A stretch of 64,000 bases of DNA, taken from NCBI RefSeq assembly GCF_000307265.1, contig NZ_DF158901.1, positions 64,647-128,646 of the forward strand, in the 5' to 3' direction. The notes below the pieces were generated by a model. It was given only the letters and a program-made list of their open reading frames with translations. It searched no databases and was not told the origin of the DNA. Positions 43,423-51,891 of the stretch are shown piece after piece; the first letter of the stretch is position 1, and every line of letters starts with the position of its first letter. The position numbers and the translations under genes were made by a program. The DNA is from Oscillibacter ruminantium GH1. Lineage in GTDB: Bacteria > Bacillota > Clostridia > Oscillospirales > Oscillospiraceae.

Positions 43423-44055
43423 TCAGCGTACCTGATCGCGAAGGATCGCGGCTTCCCGCGCCAGCTGTTCGATTTTATCAAAATTTTCCCCGGACAGCAA
43501 CTCTCCGGGAACAATCCATGTGCCGCCGCAGGCCGTTACATTGGCAAGGCGCAGATAATCCTGCACATTGCCGGGCTTGACGCCGCCAGTGGGCATAAAT
43601 TTCATGGCGGCGTAGGGGCCTGCCAGTGCTTTGAGCATGGCGGTACCGCCCACCACCTCGGCGGGAAACAGTTTTACCAGCTTCAATCCCTCCCGCATGT
43701 TGCTCTCCACTTCAGAGGGGGTGGCACAGCCGGGAATCACTGGAACGCCGTTTTTCACGCACCAGCGTACGGTTTCTAAATTGGTACCGGGACTGATGAC
43801 CGCCTTTGCTCCGGCGTCCACGGCCTCTTGTGCCTGCTGCGGCGTCAACACCGTTCCTGCGCAGACGAACAACTCCGGGCAGCCCTTGGCGATGGCCCGA
43901 ATGGAGTCCGCCGCCGCAGCACTGCGGAAGGTGATTTCCGCAGCAGGAAGACCGCCCTTTGCAAGCGCTTTTGCCAGCGGCACGGCGTGGGCCGCGTCGT
44001 CCATTTTGATGACGGGCACGATGCCAACCTGATAGAGGATTTCTTCTGGGGTCAT
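43423..44055 (-). CDS. eda: 2-keto-3-deoxy-6-phosphogluconate aldolase
   Basis: 210 residues, a class I aldolase TIM barrel of normal length. The Schiff-base lysine lies in LKLVKLFPAEVVGG (near residue 131), and GGLPAAEITFRSAAA and VIPGCATPSE are the other active-site strands. It splits KDPG to pyruvate and glyceraldehyde-3-phosphate, the last step of this regulon. The start overlaps the end of kdgK by four bases. Confidence 0.93.
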   Translation of the reverse strand: MTPEEILYQVGIVPVIKMDDAAHAVPLAKALAKGGLPAAEITFRSAAAADSIRAIAKGCPELFVCAGTVLTPQQAQEAVDAGAKAVISPGTNLETVRWCVKNGVPVIPGCATPSEVESNMREGLKLVKLFPAEVVGGTAMLKALAGPYAAMKFMPTGGVKPGNVQDYLRLANVTACGGTWIVPGELLSGENFDKIEQLAREAAILRDQVR

Positions 44056-45014
44056 ACGCGTTTCCCTCCTTGCCGGTGGGTGTTCATAAAGCGATTCAGC
44101 TCCTCGCGGGTGGGCAGACCCTCGTTGTCGCTGACGTGCATAATCTGGATGGTGCCGATGGCGCTGCCCCGCTGAACGGCCTCCTCCATGGAAAGCCCCT
44201 CCATCACGCCGCTGATGACTCCGGCTGCAAATCCGTCTCCCGCGCCCACGGTGTCCACGATCTGATCGGGGGGATAGGCATCTGTGTGAAAGGAGCCTGT
44301 TTTCGTATAGGTGTCCGCACCGCTGGCGCCGGTTTTAACGATGACCGCGCCGGAACCGAGACTTAGGTAAAAGTTTCCGATGGTTTCTGGGTCGGCGCTG
44401 CCGCAGAGTGTCTTCCCTTCGTTTTCTCCGGGGAGGACATAGTCTGCCATGGAGGCCAATTCGTTGATGGTTTTCACCATCATCTCTTGGCTGGGCCACA
44501 GCTGCGGACGGAGGTTGGGGTCAAAGAAGACGGGGATGCCCGCCGCCTTTGCCGCCCGGATCAGTTCAAATACGGCGGCGCGCGCCATTTCCGACACGGC
44601 GGGGAGGATGCCGGTGAGATGCAAAGCGTCCCACGCGGTTATGTCCAGTCCCGTCAGATCCTCGGGACTGAGGGTAGAGGCGGCGGAACCCTTGCGGTAA
44701 TAATAGATGTCCGGATCGCCCTGACTGGTCTTGCTCTTGAGCATAAAGCCGGTGCGGTTGTCCGGGTCAATTTTGGTGAGGGAGGTGTCAATGCCGTTTT
44801 CATTCATGCAGTTGACGATCTGGCGGCCGAAGGGGTCGTTTCCCACCTTGCTGAGGTAGCCGACCTTGTGGCCCAGCCGGGTCAGACCCACCGCCACATT
44901 GAACTCGGCCCCTGCCACGGAGGTGCTGAAATGGCGCACATTTTCAAGCCGGGCTTCCTCTTGGGCAATAAACAGGCCCATGGGTTCCCCGGCGGTTAAA
45001 ATTCTCTTTTCCAT
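44052..45014 (-). CDS. kdgK: 2-keto-3-deoxygluconate kinase (PfkB family)
   Basis: 320 residues. The PfkB C-terminal signature VDTVGAGDGFAAGVISG, with its catalytic Asp, lies near residue 255. The N-terminal substrate region STSVAGAEFNVAVGLTRLG fits sugar kinases acting on KDG. It phosphorylates KDG to KDPG, feeding Eda encoded next. It is 13 bases after kduD. Confidence 0.92.
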   Translation of the reverse strand: MEKRILTAGEPMGLFIAQEEARLENVRHFSTSVAGAEFNVAVGLTRLGHKVGYLSKVGNDPFGRQIVNCMNENGIDTSLTKIDPDNRTGFMLKSKTSQGDPDIYYYRKGSAASTLSPEDLTGLDITAWDALHLTGILPAVSEMARAAVFELIRAAKAAGIPVFFDPNLRPQLWPSQEMMVKTINELASMADYVLPGENEGKTLCGSADPETIGNFYLSLGSGAVIVKTGASGADTYTKTGSFHTDAYPPDQIVDTVGAGDGFAAGVISGVMEGLSMEEAVQRGSAIGTIQIMHVSDNEGLPTREELNRFMNTHRQGGKRV

Positions 45015-45027
45015 CTGAGTTTCTCCC

Positions 45028-45828
45028 TCAGGGCTGCTTGCCGATATAGGCCAGAATTCCGCCGTCTACATACAGCACATGGCCGTTGACGAAATCAGAC
45101 GCATCGGAGGCCAGAAATACCGCCGGACCCATCAGATCCTCCACGGTTCCCCAGCGGCCCGCAGGAGTCTTGGAGATGATGAACTGGTCAAAGGGATGGC
45201 GGCTGCCGTCCGCCTGCCGCTCCCGCAGGGGCGCGGTCTGGGAGGTGGCAATATAGCCGGGGCCGATGCCGTTGCACTGAATGTTGGCCTCGCCAAATTC
45301 AGAGCAGATGTTGCGGGTCAGCATCTTCAGTCCGCCCTTGGCGGCGGCGTAGGCAGAGACAGTCTCCCGGCCCAGCTCACTCATCATGGAGCAGATGTTG
45401 ATGATCTTTCCGTGGCCCTTTTCGATCATGCCGGGCAGAACGGCCTTGGACACGATGAACGGCGCGTTCAAATCCACATCCACCACCTGACGGAACTCGG
45501 CGGCGGTCATTTCGGTCATGGGAACCCGCTTGATGATGCCGGCGTTGTTTACCAGGATGTCCACAGGGCCAAGATCCTTTGCAATCGCGGCCACCATGTT
45601 TCCAACGGCATCTTCATCCGTCACGTCGCAGAGGTAGCCCTTGGCGTTGATTCCCTCCGCGCGGTATTTGTCCTCCGCCTCTTTCAGCCGGACCGGGCTG
45701 TGGCCGTTAAAGGCGATTTTCGCTCCGGCTTGTGCCAGCGCCTGCGCGATGGCAAAGCCGATTCCGTGGGTGGCGCCGGTGACCAAAGCCACCTTGCCGT
45801 CCAGACGGAATAGTTTATCCATAGTCAT
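45028..45828 (-). CDS. kduD: 2-deoxy-D-gluconate 3-dehydrogenase / KduD-type SDR
   Basis: 266 residues, a classical short-chain dehydrogenase. NAD motif TGATHGIGFAIAQ near residue 18, NNAG near 92, and catalytic Ser plus YAAAKGG (Tyr-Lys) near 160. Beside kduI it most likely reduces 2,5-diketo-3-deoxygluconate to KDG. A second SDR at 47071 is a less certain alternative for the same step. 15 bases after kduI. Confidence 0.88.
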   Translation of the reverse strand: MTMDKLFRLDGKVALVTGATHGIGFAIAQALAQAGAKIAFNGHSPVRLKEAEDKYRAEGINAKGYLCDVTDEDAVGNMVAAIAKDLGPVDILVNNAGIIKRVPMTEMTAAEFRQVVDVDLNAPFIVSKAVLPGMIEKGHGKIINICSMMSELGRETVSAYAAAKGGLKMLTRNICSEFGEANIQCNGIGPGYIATSQTAPLRERQADGSRHPFDQFIISKTPAGRWGTVEDLMGPAVFLASDASDFVNGHVLYVDGGILAYIGKQP

Positions 45829-45843
45829 GATGATCCTTCTCTC

Positions 45844-46686
45844 TCAGCGCATATCTGGAATATTAATGTTATCCATGTCGTCAAAGGCCTGATTTTCGCC
45901 GCCCATGGCCCAGATAAACGTATAGTTGCTGGTGCCGCAGCCACAGTGAAGCGACCAGGAAGGGGAGATCACCGCGTCAAAATTCTGCATCACCAGATGG
46001 CGGGTTTCCTGCGGCTGGCCCATCATGTGGAACACCACATTGCCTTCGGGAATATTAAAATAGGTGTAGACCTCCATCCGGCGCTCATGGGTGTGGGCGG
46101 GCATGGAGTTCCAGACAGAACCCGGCTCCAGCTGGGTCAGACCCATGGACAGTTGGCAGGTTTCCAGCACGTCGGGGTGGATAAACTGGTTGATGACCCG
46201 CTTGTTAGAAGTCTCTGCGGCTCCGCAGGGACGCTTGTTGGCGTCCTTCATGGAGATAAAGGTGGTTTTGCAGACCTTGTGAGCGGGAGCGGACACCAGA
46301 TAGAACCGGGCGGGATTCTGGGAGTCCTTGCTGGTGAAGGTGACGGACTTCGTCTCCTTGGTAATGTACAGGCAGTCTTCAAAGCCCAGTTCATACTGCG
46401 CGCCGTCGGCCTCGATTACACCGGGGCCACCGAGATTGAAGACGCCCGCCTCCCGGCGCTCCAGAAAGTAGTGCGTGCCGAAATTGGCCCACACGTCGAT
46501 GCCCTGATCGATGGGAACGGTCTTGTTCACCGGCAGAATGCCCAGCACCACCATCCGGTCCACATGGGAGTAAACGGCGGTGACCTGATCGGGCTGGTAG
46601 AGATTTTCAATGAGGAACTCGTTTCGCAGCTCCTCGGTGGTATAGCGCTTCACGTCCCGCTGGTTGGCGGAATAACGAATATCCAT
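45844..46686 (-). CDS. kduI: 5-dehydro-4-deoxy-D-glucuronate isomerase
   Basis: 280 residues, a bicupin enzyme of typical length. The metal-binding cupin motif is visible as MPAHTHERRMEVYTYF near residue 197, with a later His in the second barrel. It converts 5-keto-4-deoxyuronate, the spontaneous product of unsaturated uronates, to 2,5-diketo-3-deoxygluconate. Its presence shows that the operon handles lyase-derived pectin or glycosaminoglycan fragments. Confidence 0.94.
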   Translation of the reverse strand: MDIRYSANQRDVKRYTTEELRNEFLIENLYQPDQVTAVYSHVDRMVVLGILPVNKTVPIDQGIDVWANFGTHYFLERREAGVFNLGGPGVIEADGAQYELGFEDCLYITKETKSVTFTSKDSQNPARFYLVSAPAHKVCKTTFISMKDANKRPCGAAETSNKRVINQFIHPDVLETCQLSMGLTQLEPGSVWNSMPAHTHERRMEVYTYFNIPEGNVVFHMMGQPQETRHLVMQNFDAVISPSWSLHCGCGTSNYTFIWAMGGENQAFDDMDNINIPDMR

Positions 46687-46696
46687 GATATCCTCC

Positions 46697-47056
46697 TTAT
46701 GCTTTTTGTGTCAAATGGAAGCGAAAGCCCGCGATATCCTTTGCGAAGTAGATCACGCGGATTTTTCCGTCGGGGCCGCGGCCCGCGGTGCTTTCGTCAA
46801 AGGCGATGCCCTTGGTCATGAGATAGGCCATGGCCTTTTCAGTGTCAACGGTGCGGATAGCCACATGGCCCAGACGGCCCAGAAATTCCGACTTCATCAC
46901 TTCAAAATACTCATCGGTGAAGAAGGAACCCTCGGTTTCCCGCGGGGAGAAGCCGAAAAGGTCGCACAGCAGATCTGCGGTGGCTTTCGCCTCGACGGCG
47001 TTTTCCTGATTAATACCCACATGGGCCAGTTCAAAGCCCAGCTCTTTTACATTCAT
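46697..47056 (-). CDS. VOC-family (glyoxalase fold) protein in the uronate operon
   Basis: 119 residues from ATG at 47056 (MNVKELGFELAHVGIN); longer readings run into the neighbouring SDR gene and lack a ribosome site. Vicinal oxygen chelate fold: an N-terminal HVGI strand-helix, then LGHVAIRTVD and a final RFHL strand giving His/Glu metal ligands. No known step needs it; it may isomerise or epimerise a uronate intermediate. It sits between kduI and the second SDR, 10-15 bases from each. Confidence 0.75.
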   Translation of the reverse strand: MNVKELGFELAHVGINQENAVEAKATADLLCDLFGFSPRETEGSFFTDEYFEVMKSEFLGRLGHVAIRTVDTEKAMAYLMTKGIAFDESTAGRGPDGKIRVIYFAKDIAGFRFHLTQKA

Positions 47057-47070
47057 AGCGATTTCCTTTC

Positions 47071-47832
47071 TTATTTCGCCAGATAGCCGCCGTCCACGGG
47101 AATGACGGCGCCGGTGATATAGTCGGAGGCATGGCTGGCCAAAAAGACCGCCAGTCCCTTCATATCCTCGGGCCTGCCCCAGCGGTGGGCGGGGATGCGG
47201 CCCAAAATTTCCGCGTTGCGCCCCTCGTCGTTCACCAGAGCGGTGTTCATCTCGGTGTCCATATAGCCGGGGGCAATGGCATTGACCTGAATATTCTTTC
47301 CGGCCCACTCATTGCTCAGCGCCTTGGTCAGCTGGGCCACGCCGCCCTTGCTGGCCGCATAGGCCGGGACGGTGAAGCCGCCGAAAAAGCTGAGCATGGA
47401 GGCCATGTTGATGATTTTTCCACCGCCCTGCGCCAGCATTTTTCGGCCTGCCAGCTGGCACAGAACAAACACGGTGGAAAGGTTCACGTTCAAAACCGTG
47501 TCCCAGTCCTCCAGCGTAAAGTCCTCGCAGTGGTTGCGGCGCTGAACGCCTGCGTTGTTTAGCAGAATATCGATGCCGCCGCCCAACAGAGCCACCGCCT
47601 GATCGAACAGTACGGGAAGCCCGTCCCGGTCGGAGAGGTCGCCCCGCAGACCGGTTACGTCCAGCCCCTTTTCCCGCAGCGCCTGTGCGCTTTTTTCCGC
47701 TGCGGCGCTGGAACCGATGATTACGACTTTGGCTCCGGCCTCGGCAAGGCCCGTGGCCATGCCCAGACCCAGACCCCGGCCGCCTCCGGTAACCAGCGCC
47801 CGCTTGCCGGAGAGATCAAACAGAGAAGTCAT
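47071..47832 (-). CDS. SDR-family oxidoreductase (gluconate 5-dehydrogenase / KduD-like)
   Basis: 253 residues. Glycine motif VTGGGRGLGLGMATGL near residue 14, NNAGVQRR near 92, and YAASKGGVAQLTKAL with the Tyr-Lys pair near 155. The NNAG-x-x-RR pattern and context point to a sugar-acid dehydrogenase such as gluconate 5-dehydrogenase or a second KduD. Probably it supports a parallel substrate (a keto-gluconate or galacturonate derivative) taken in by the TRAP system. Confidence 0.82.
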   Translation of the reverse strand: MTSLFDLSGKRALVTGGGRGLGLGMATGLAEAGAKVVIIGSSAAAEKSAQALREKGLDVTGLRGDLSDRDGLPVLFDQAVALLGGGIDILLNNAGVQRRNHCEDFTLEDWDTVLNVNLSTVFVLCQLAGRKMLAQGGGKIINMASMLSFFGGFTVPAYAASKGGVAQLTKALSNEWAGKNIQVNAIAPGYMDTEMNTALVNDEGRNAEILGRIPAHRWGRPEDMKGLAVFLASHASDYITGAVIPVDGGYLAK

Positions 47833-47844
47833 ATGGCTCCCTCC

Positions 47845-48855
47845 TCATTCAAACGTAAACATGACCTTGATAGCGTTGGAGCCTTTGGTCATGGCCAGAT
47901 CGAAGCCCTTCTGCGCGTCTTGGACGGGCAGAACATGGGTGACGACCTTTTCAAAATTCGGGTCTGCGGCCACAATCTGCGCCGCCACGGCGAAATCCTT
48001 CCGCCGATAGACCCGGGTAAACTCAATGGTGATTTCCTTGAACATACCCTTGATGAAGGGCATACTGGCGGGCTTGGGGTAGGAGGCAATGATGAGAATG
48101 TGACCGTGTACCTTCACCGCGTCCAACAGCATGTTGGCCACCGGCTGCACGCCCGCGCAGTCCATCACCCAGTCGAATCCGTTTCCGCCGGTGCGGGACT
48201 TACAGTATTCTTCCACGTCCATTCCCGCGGTGGATACGACCTCGAAGCCCATGCTTCGAGCAAGCTCGGCGCGGAAGGGATCATTTTCAAACAGTAACAC
48301 GGAGGACGCGCCGAATACCCGCAGCGTCAGCGCGGTGCAAAGGCCAATGGCTCCACAGCCGATGACCAGCGCGTTATCGCCGGGGGTAAAACCCCGTTCC
48401 CGCAGCGCATGGACACAAACGGCCACCGGCTCCACCAGCGCGCCCATCTTAAAGGACACCCGGTCCTCCAGCGGGATGATGCTCTCCACAGGAACCTGCA
48501 CATATTCGCCGAAGCCGCCGTCGCAGTCGATGCCCAGCAGGCCCAGCGTGTTGCACACATGGGCGTTGCCCTCTTGGCAAGGCATGCAGCGGCCGCAGGA
48601 CAGCAGGGGATACACGGTTACCCGCATCCCCTTTGCCACGCCGGGAACGCCGTCGCTCTCCAGTGTGCCGGAGAACTCGTGCCCCATTACCAGCGGAGCC
48701 GCTGCCCGGGGGTGGAAGCCGGAATAGATATTCACGTCCGTGCCGCAGATGCCCGCGTGGGACACCTTCACCAGCGCCCAGCCCTCTTTGGGCTGGGGCG
48801 TGGGGACTTCTTTTACCGCGATTTGATTCGCGCCTTCGTATATGATCGCTCTCAT
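47845..48855 (-). CDS. Zinc-dependent alcohol dehydrogenase (sugar-acid/polyol type)
   Basis: 336 residues, medium-chain dehydrogenase. Catalytic zinc ligands in HAGICGTDVNIY and GHEFSG, a structural zinc cluster of four cysteines in CGRCMPCQEGNAHVC (near residue 85), and a Rossmann turn VIGCGAIGLCTAL near 165. Relatives are L-idonate, threonine and sorbitol dehydrogenases; in this setting oxidation of a sugar acid at C5 is likely. 13 bases before the SDR gene. Confidence 0.85.
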   Translation of the reverse strand: MRAIIYEGANQIAVKEVPTPQPKEGWALVKVSHAGICGTDVNIYSGFHPRAAAPLVMGHEFSGTLESDGVPGVAKGMRVTVYPLLSCGRCMPCQEGNAHVCNTLGLLGIDCDGGFGEYVQVPVESIIPLEDRVSFKMGALVEPVAVCVHALRERGFTPGDNALVIGCGAIGLCTALTLRVFGASSVLLFENDPFRAELARSMGFEVVSTAGMDVEEYCKSRTGGNGFDWVMDCAGVQPVANMLLDAVKVHGHILIIASYPKPASMPFIKGMFKEITIEFTRVYRRKDFAVAAQIVAADPNFEKVVTHVLPVQDAQKGFDLAMTKGSNAIKVMFTFE

Positions 48856-48881
48856 TAAAATTGCCTCCAGAAAAGCCAGAT

Positions 48882-49853
48882 TTAAAGGGTGTTAACAGGA
48901 TAGCGGGGGGATTCGCCGTTCAGGAAGCGGACGGCCTCCTCCGCGCACTTGCGCTTAAGCTCCAGAGCGGCCTCCTCAGAGTACCAAGCCATGTGGGGCG
49001 TGATAAGCAGGTTGGGGTGGCGGAACAAGGGACTGGTCCGATCCAGCGGCTCTGTGGTCACCACGTCGATGCCTGCGCCGGCCAGCTTACCGGAGTCGAG
49101 CGCCGCGTCCAGCGCGGCCTCGTCCACCAGACCGCCCCGGGAAACGTTGATAAAATAGGACCCGTCCTTCATCTGAGCAAAGGTCTTTTCGTTCATCATG
49201 CACTGGTTGTCCGCATTGAGCGAACAGTGCAGGGACACCACGTCGGATTGGCTCAACAGGTCCTCCAAGAAGCTGCAATATTCGATGTTCGCGGGGAAGT
49301 GGCGGCTGGGCTGGGGATAACCGGTGTCAAAGGCAATGATTTTACAGCCGAAGGGCCGCAGGCGCTTTGCAAATTCCGAGCCGATGCGCCCGGTTCCCAC
49401 AATGCCCACCGTCAGGGTGGACAGCCGCCGCACAGGAATGGACTCGGCGTAGTCCCATGCACCGGCCTGAACCCGGTTTCCCAGCAGCCAAGTCTTGCGT
49501 ACCACGCTCAGCATCAGCGCCATGGCCTGATCGGCCACCTCGTTCATGCCGTAGTCCGGCACGTTGCATACCTGCACGCCGTATTTAGTGGCGTCGGCCA
49601 GATTCACGTTGTCCACGCCCACGCCGTACCGTACAATCAATTTCAGGGTGGGGATGGCTTTGAAGATGACCTCGTCCATCCGGGCGTACTGGTTCAAAAA
49701 GCACACCGCGCCCTGACACTGGTCAATAACCTCCTGCTGGGTCTGGCAGTGGAGCCACTTGAAGTCCTGCCCAGCGGCTGTAAATGTGCCTGCCTCCACG
49801 TCCACGTTGTTGTGGTCGCAGTCGCAGATGATAATTTTTGGATTCTCGTTCAT
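48882..49853 (-). CDS. D-isomer 2-hydroxyacid dehydrogenase
   Basis: 323 residues. NAD motif GIVGTGRIGSEFAKRL near residue 148; catalytic Arg in INVSRGGLVDEAAL and the His in LITPHMAWYSEEA complete the Arg-Glu-His set. It belongs to the C-terminal-binding-protein-like branch of phosphoglycerate/hydroxypyruvate dehydrogenases. It may reduce a 2-keto sugar acid in the regulon. It lies between dctM and the zinc dehydrogenase, 26-27 bases from each. Confidence 0.85.
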   Translation of the reverse strand: MNENPKIIICDCDHNNVDVEAGTFTAAGQDFKWLHCQTQQEVIDQCQGAVCFLNQYARMDEVIFKAIPTLKLIVRYGVGVDNVNLADATKYGVQVCNVPDYGMNEVADQAMALMLSVVRKTWLLGNRVQAGAWDYAESIPVRRLSTLTVGIVGTGRIGSEFAKRLRPFGCKIIAFDTGYPQPSRHFPANIEYCSFLEDLLSQSDVVSLHCSLNADNQCMMNEKTFAQMKDGSYFINVSRGGLVDEAALDAALDSGKLAGAGIDVVTTEPLDRTSPLFRHPNLLITPHMAWYSEEAALELKRKCAEEAVRFLNGESPRYPVNTL

Positions 49854-49880
49854 TTCAGATGATATCCTTCCTCAAAGAGC

Positions 49881-51221
49881 TTACGCACCCACAAAGAGCA
49901 TGCTGGCCGGAGCAGCGGTCAAACCCAGCGCGGTGGGCAGAGCCATGGACAGCGCGGGAATAAACGTGACAAACAGCAGCGCTACGATCACGACGCCGAA
50001 GAACGGCAGAAGCATTCGGATGACCTGCTCGATCTTGACATTACCGATTTTGCATCCGGCGAACAGAATTGCGCCCACCGGAGGAGTGATGGTGCCGACG
50101 CACAGGTTCATGACCATCATCAGACCGAAGTGGACCGTAGTCATACCGAAGCTCTGGACGATGGGCAGGAAAATCGGAGTGAAGATCAAAACGGCGGGAG
50201 TGGGGTCCATAAACGTACCCACAATCAGCAGAATCAGATTCATGATGAGCAGAATGACAATAGGGTTGTGGCTCAGACCCAGCATTCCGTTGGCGATCAT
50301 CTGGGGAATCTTTGCAAAGGACATGACCCAGCTCATGATGGAGGACACGCAGACCAAGAACTCCACCACGGCCGTGGTCTTCACAGAGCTGAGCAGAATC
50401 TTGGGCAGATCCTTGAACTTGATATTGCGGTAGATCACGCCCAGAACCAGAGAGTACACCACGGCGATGGCGGAGCCTTCTGTGGCGGTGAAAATACCCT
50501 TGAGAATACCACCGATGACGATGACGATCAGCAGCAGGCTGGGGATGCCCTGCCACAAGACTTTCAGCGTGGTGGACAGGGAGTAGTGCTCCTTGCTGAT
50601 GTATCCCCGCTTTTTCGCCATAATGGCGGTGAGGATCATGCAGCCGATGCCCCACAGGATACCCGGCACATAACCGGCCATGAACAGCGCGGCAATGGAC
50701 ACGGAACCCGCCACGGTGGAATAGACGATCATGATGTTGCTGGGGGGAATCATCATGCCGGTCGGGCCGGAAGCAATGTTCACAGCGGCGGAAAACTCGC
50801 TGGCATAACCCTCTTCTTCTTCCATGGGGCGCAGAATGCTGCCCATAGCAGAGGCGGCGGCCACGCCGGAACCGGAGATGGCGCCGAAGAGCATATTGGC
50901 GACAATGTTGGTCTGAGCCAGATCGCCGGGCAGCCGGTGGGCTACCAACCGGGCGCAGCCAATCAGCCGCTTGGCGATGCCGCCGTTATTCATAATGTTG
51001 CCTGCCAGCACAAAGAAGGGAATTGCCAGCAGGGAGAAGGAATTCGCGCCGGTAAAAAACCGCTGCGCCGCAGTGATCATTGCCTGATCGAAGGGGAGAA
51101 TGACCAGAATAGAGGCGGCGGAGCTTGCACCGATGCTCAGACCGATGGGAAAGCCCAGTGCCAAAGTGATCACGATGCCGATCACCATAATTAGGCCGGC
51201 TAATGCAGCTTGACTCATCAT
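49881..51221 (-). CDS. dctM: TRAP transporter large membrane subunit (DctM)
   Basis: 446 residues, about twelve membrane helices plus re-entrant loops. DctM signatures GSGVAAASAMGSILRPM and GPTGMMIPPSNIMI are present near residues 112-155, and VGTITPPVGAILFAGCKIG near 385. With DctQ and the binding protein it imports a carboxylate using a sodium gradient; here uronates or unsaturated oligouronides are likely. 12 bases after dctQ. Confidence 0.93.
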   Translation of the reverse strand: MMSQAALAGLIMVIGIVITLALGFPIGLSIGASSAASILVILPFDQAMITAAQRFFTGANSFSLLAIPFFVLAGNIMNNGGIAKRLIGCARLVAHRLPGDLAQTNIVANMLFGAISGSGVAAASAMGSILRPMEEEEGYASEFSAAVNIASGPTGMMIPPSNIMIVYSTVAGSVSIAALFMAGYVPGILWGIGCMILTAIMAKKRGYISKEHYSLSTTLKVLWQGIPSLLLIVIVIGGILKGIFTATEGSAIAVVYSLVLGVIYRNIKFKDLPKILLSSVKTTAVVEFLVCVSSIMSWVMSFAKIPQMIANGMLGLSHNPIVILLIMNLILLIVGTFMDPTPAVLIFTPIFLPIVQSFGMTTVHFGLMMVMNLCVGTITPPVGAILFAGCKIGNVKIEQVIRMLLPFFGVVIVALLFVTFIPALSMALPTALGLTAAPASMLFVGA

Positions 51222-51233
51222 TTCTCCGCCTCC

Positions 51234-51755
51234 TTACATCGTGCCGGCGGTGCCATCGCTGGACCGGGCCGTGTGATTTTTGTATTCCTGCACTGCGAGA
51301 ACGCAGTTATAGACAGCGTAAAACAGGGTAATGACGCCGCAGAACGGCACGGCGATGTAGATCACACCCATGGGGATCTGCAGCGCGGCGTCCACGGTAC
51401 CCATCTGATTCAGGGCGCCCTTCAGGCCGCCGTGGATCATGACTGCACCGGCGAAAACCAGCAGTGTGAGATTCGTCAGAATCTCCACGGCCAGACGGAC
51501 CGGCGGATTCATGCGATCCTTCAGAACCGTGATGTCCAGATGCTCCCGCAGACCAAACACATAGGCGCTGCCAAACATAATCATCCAGACAAACAGGTAT
51601 TGAGCAAGCGTTTCGGAAATTGCGCTGGGCTTGTTAAAGCAGTAGCGGGTGATGACCTGATAGGTCACCAAAACGGTCATGATCGCCAGAATGATGATGC
51701 AGCACCACTCCATGATTTTGTCGATGCCGCGCTTAACGGTCGAAAGTATTTGCAT
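51234..51755 (-). CDS. dctQ: TRAP transporter small membrane subunit (DctQ)
   Basis: 173 residues, four membrane helices. Conserved DctQ pieces VLVTYQVITRYCF near residue 28 and an FGLREHLDITVLKDRM stretch near 68. A required partner of DctM. It is separated from dctP by 136 bases containing a stable hairpin, so the membrane subunits are probably made in smaller amounts than the binding protein. Confidence 0.9.
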   Translation of the reverse strand: MQILSTVKRGIDKIMEWCCIIILAIMTVLVTYQVITRYCFNKPSAISETLAQYLFVWMIMFGSAYVFGLREHLDITVLKDRMNPPVRLAVEILTNLTLLVFAGAVMIHGGLKGALNQMGTVDAALQIPMGVIYIAVPFCGVITLFYAVYNCVLAVQEYKNHTARSSDGTAGTM

Positions 51756-51840
51756 AAGAAAGGTTCCCTCTCTTTCATAATGGACGAGATCGCCAAAGCG
51801 ACCAACGTAAATGGGAATGGGGTTTGATCCTTTTAGTAGG

Positions 51841-51867
51841 GGAGGCCCGCAGAACCTGCGGGCCTCC
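51841..51867 (-). other. Intercistronic hairpin between dctP and dctQ
   Basis: 12 bp perfect stem GGAGGCCCGCAG, loop AAC. On the minus strand no T run follows, so it is more likely an mRNA 3'-end stabiliser or attenuator than a full terminator. It would favour the binding-protein part of the transcript. Confidence 0.6.
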
Positions 51868-51891
51868 GTTTCTGCGAAAAATCGCTTGAAA

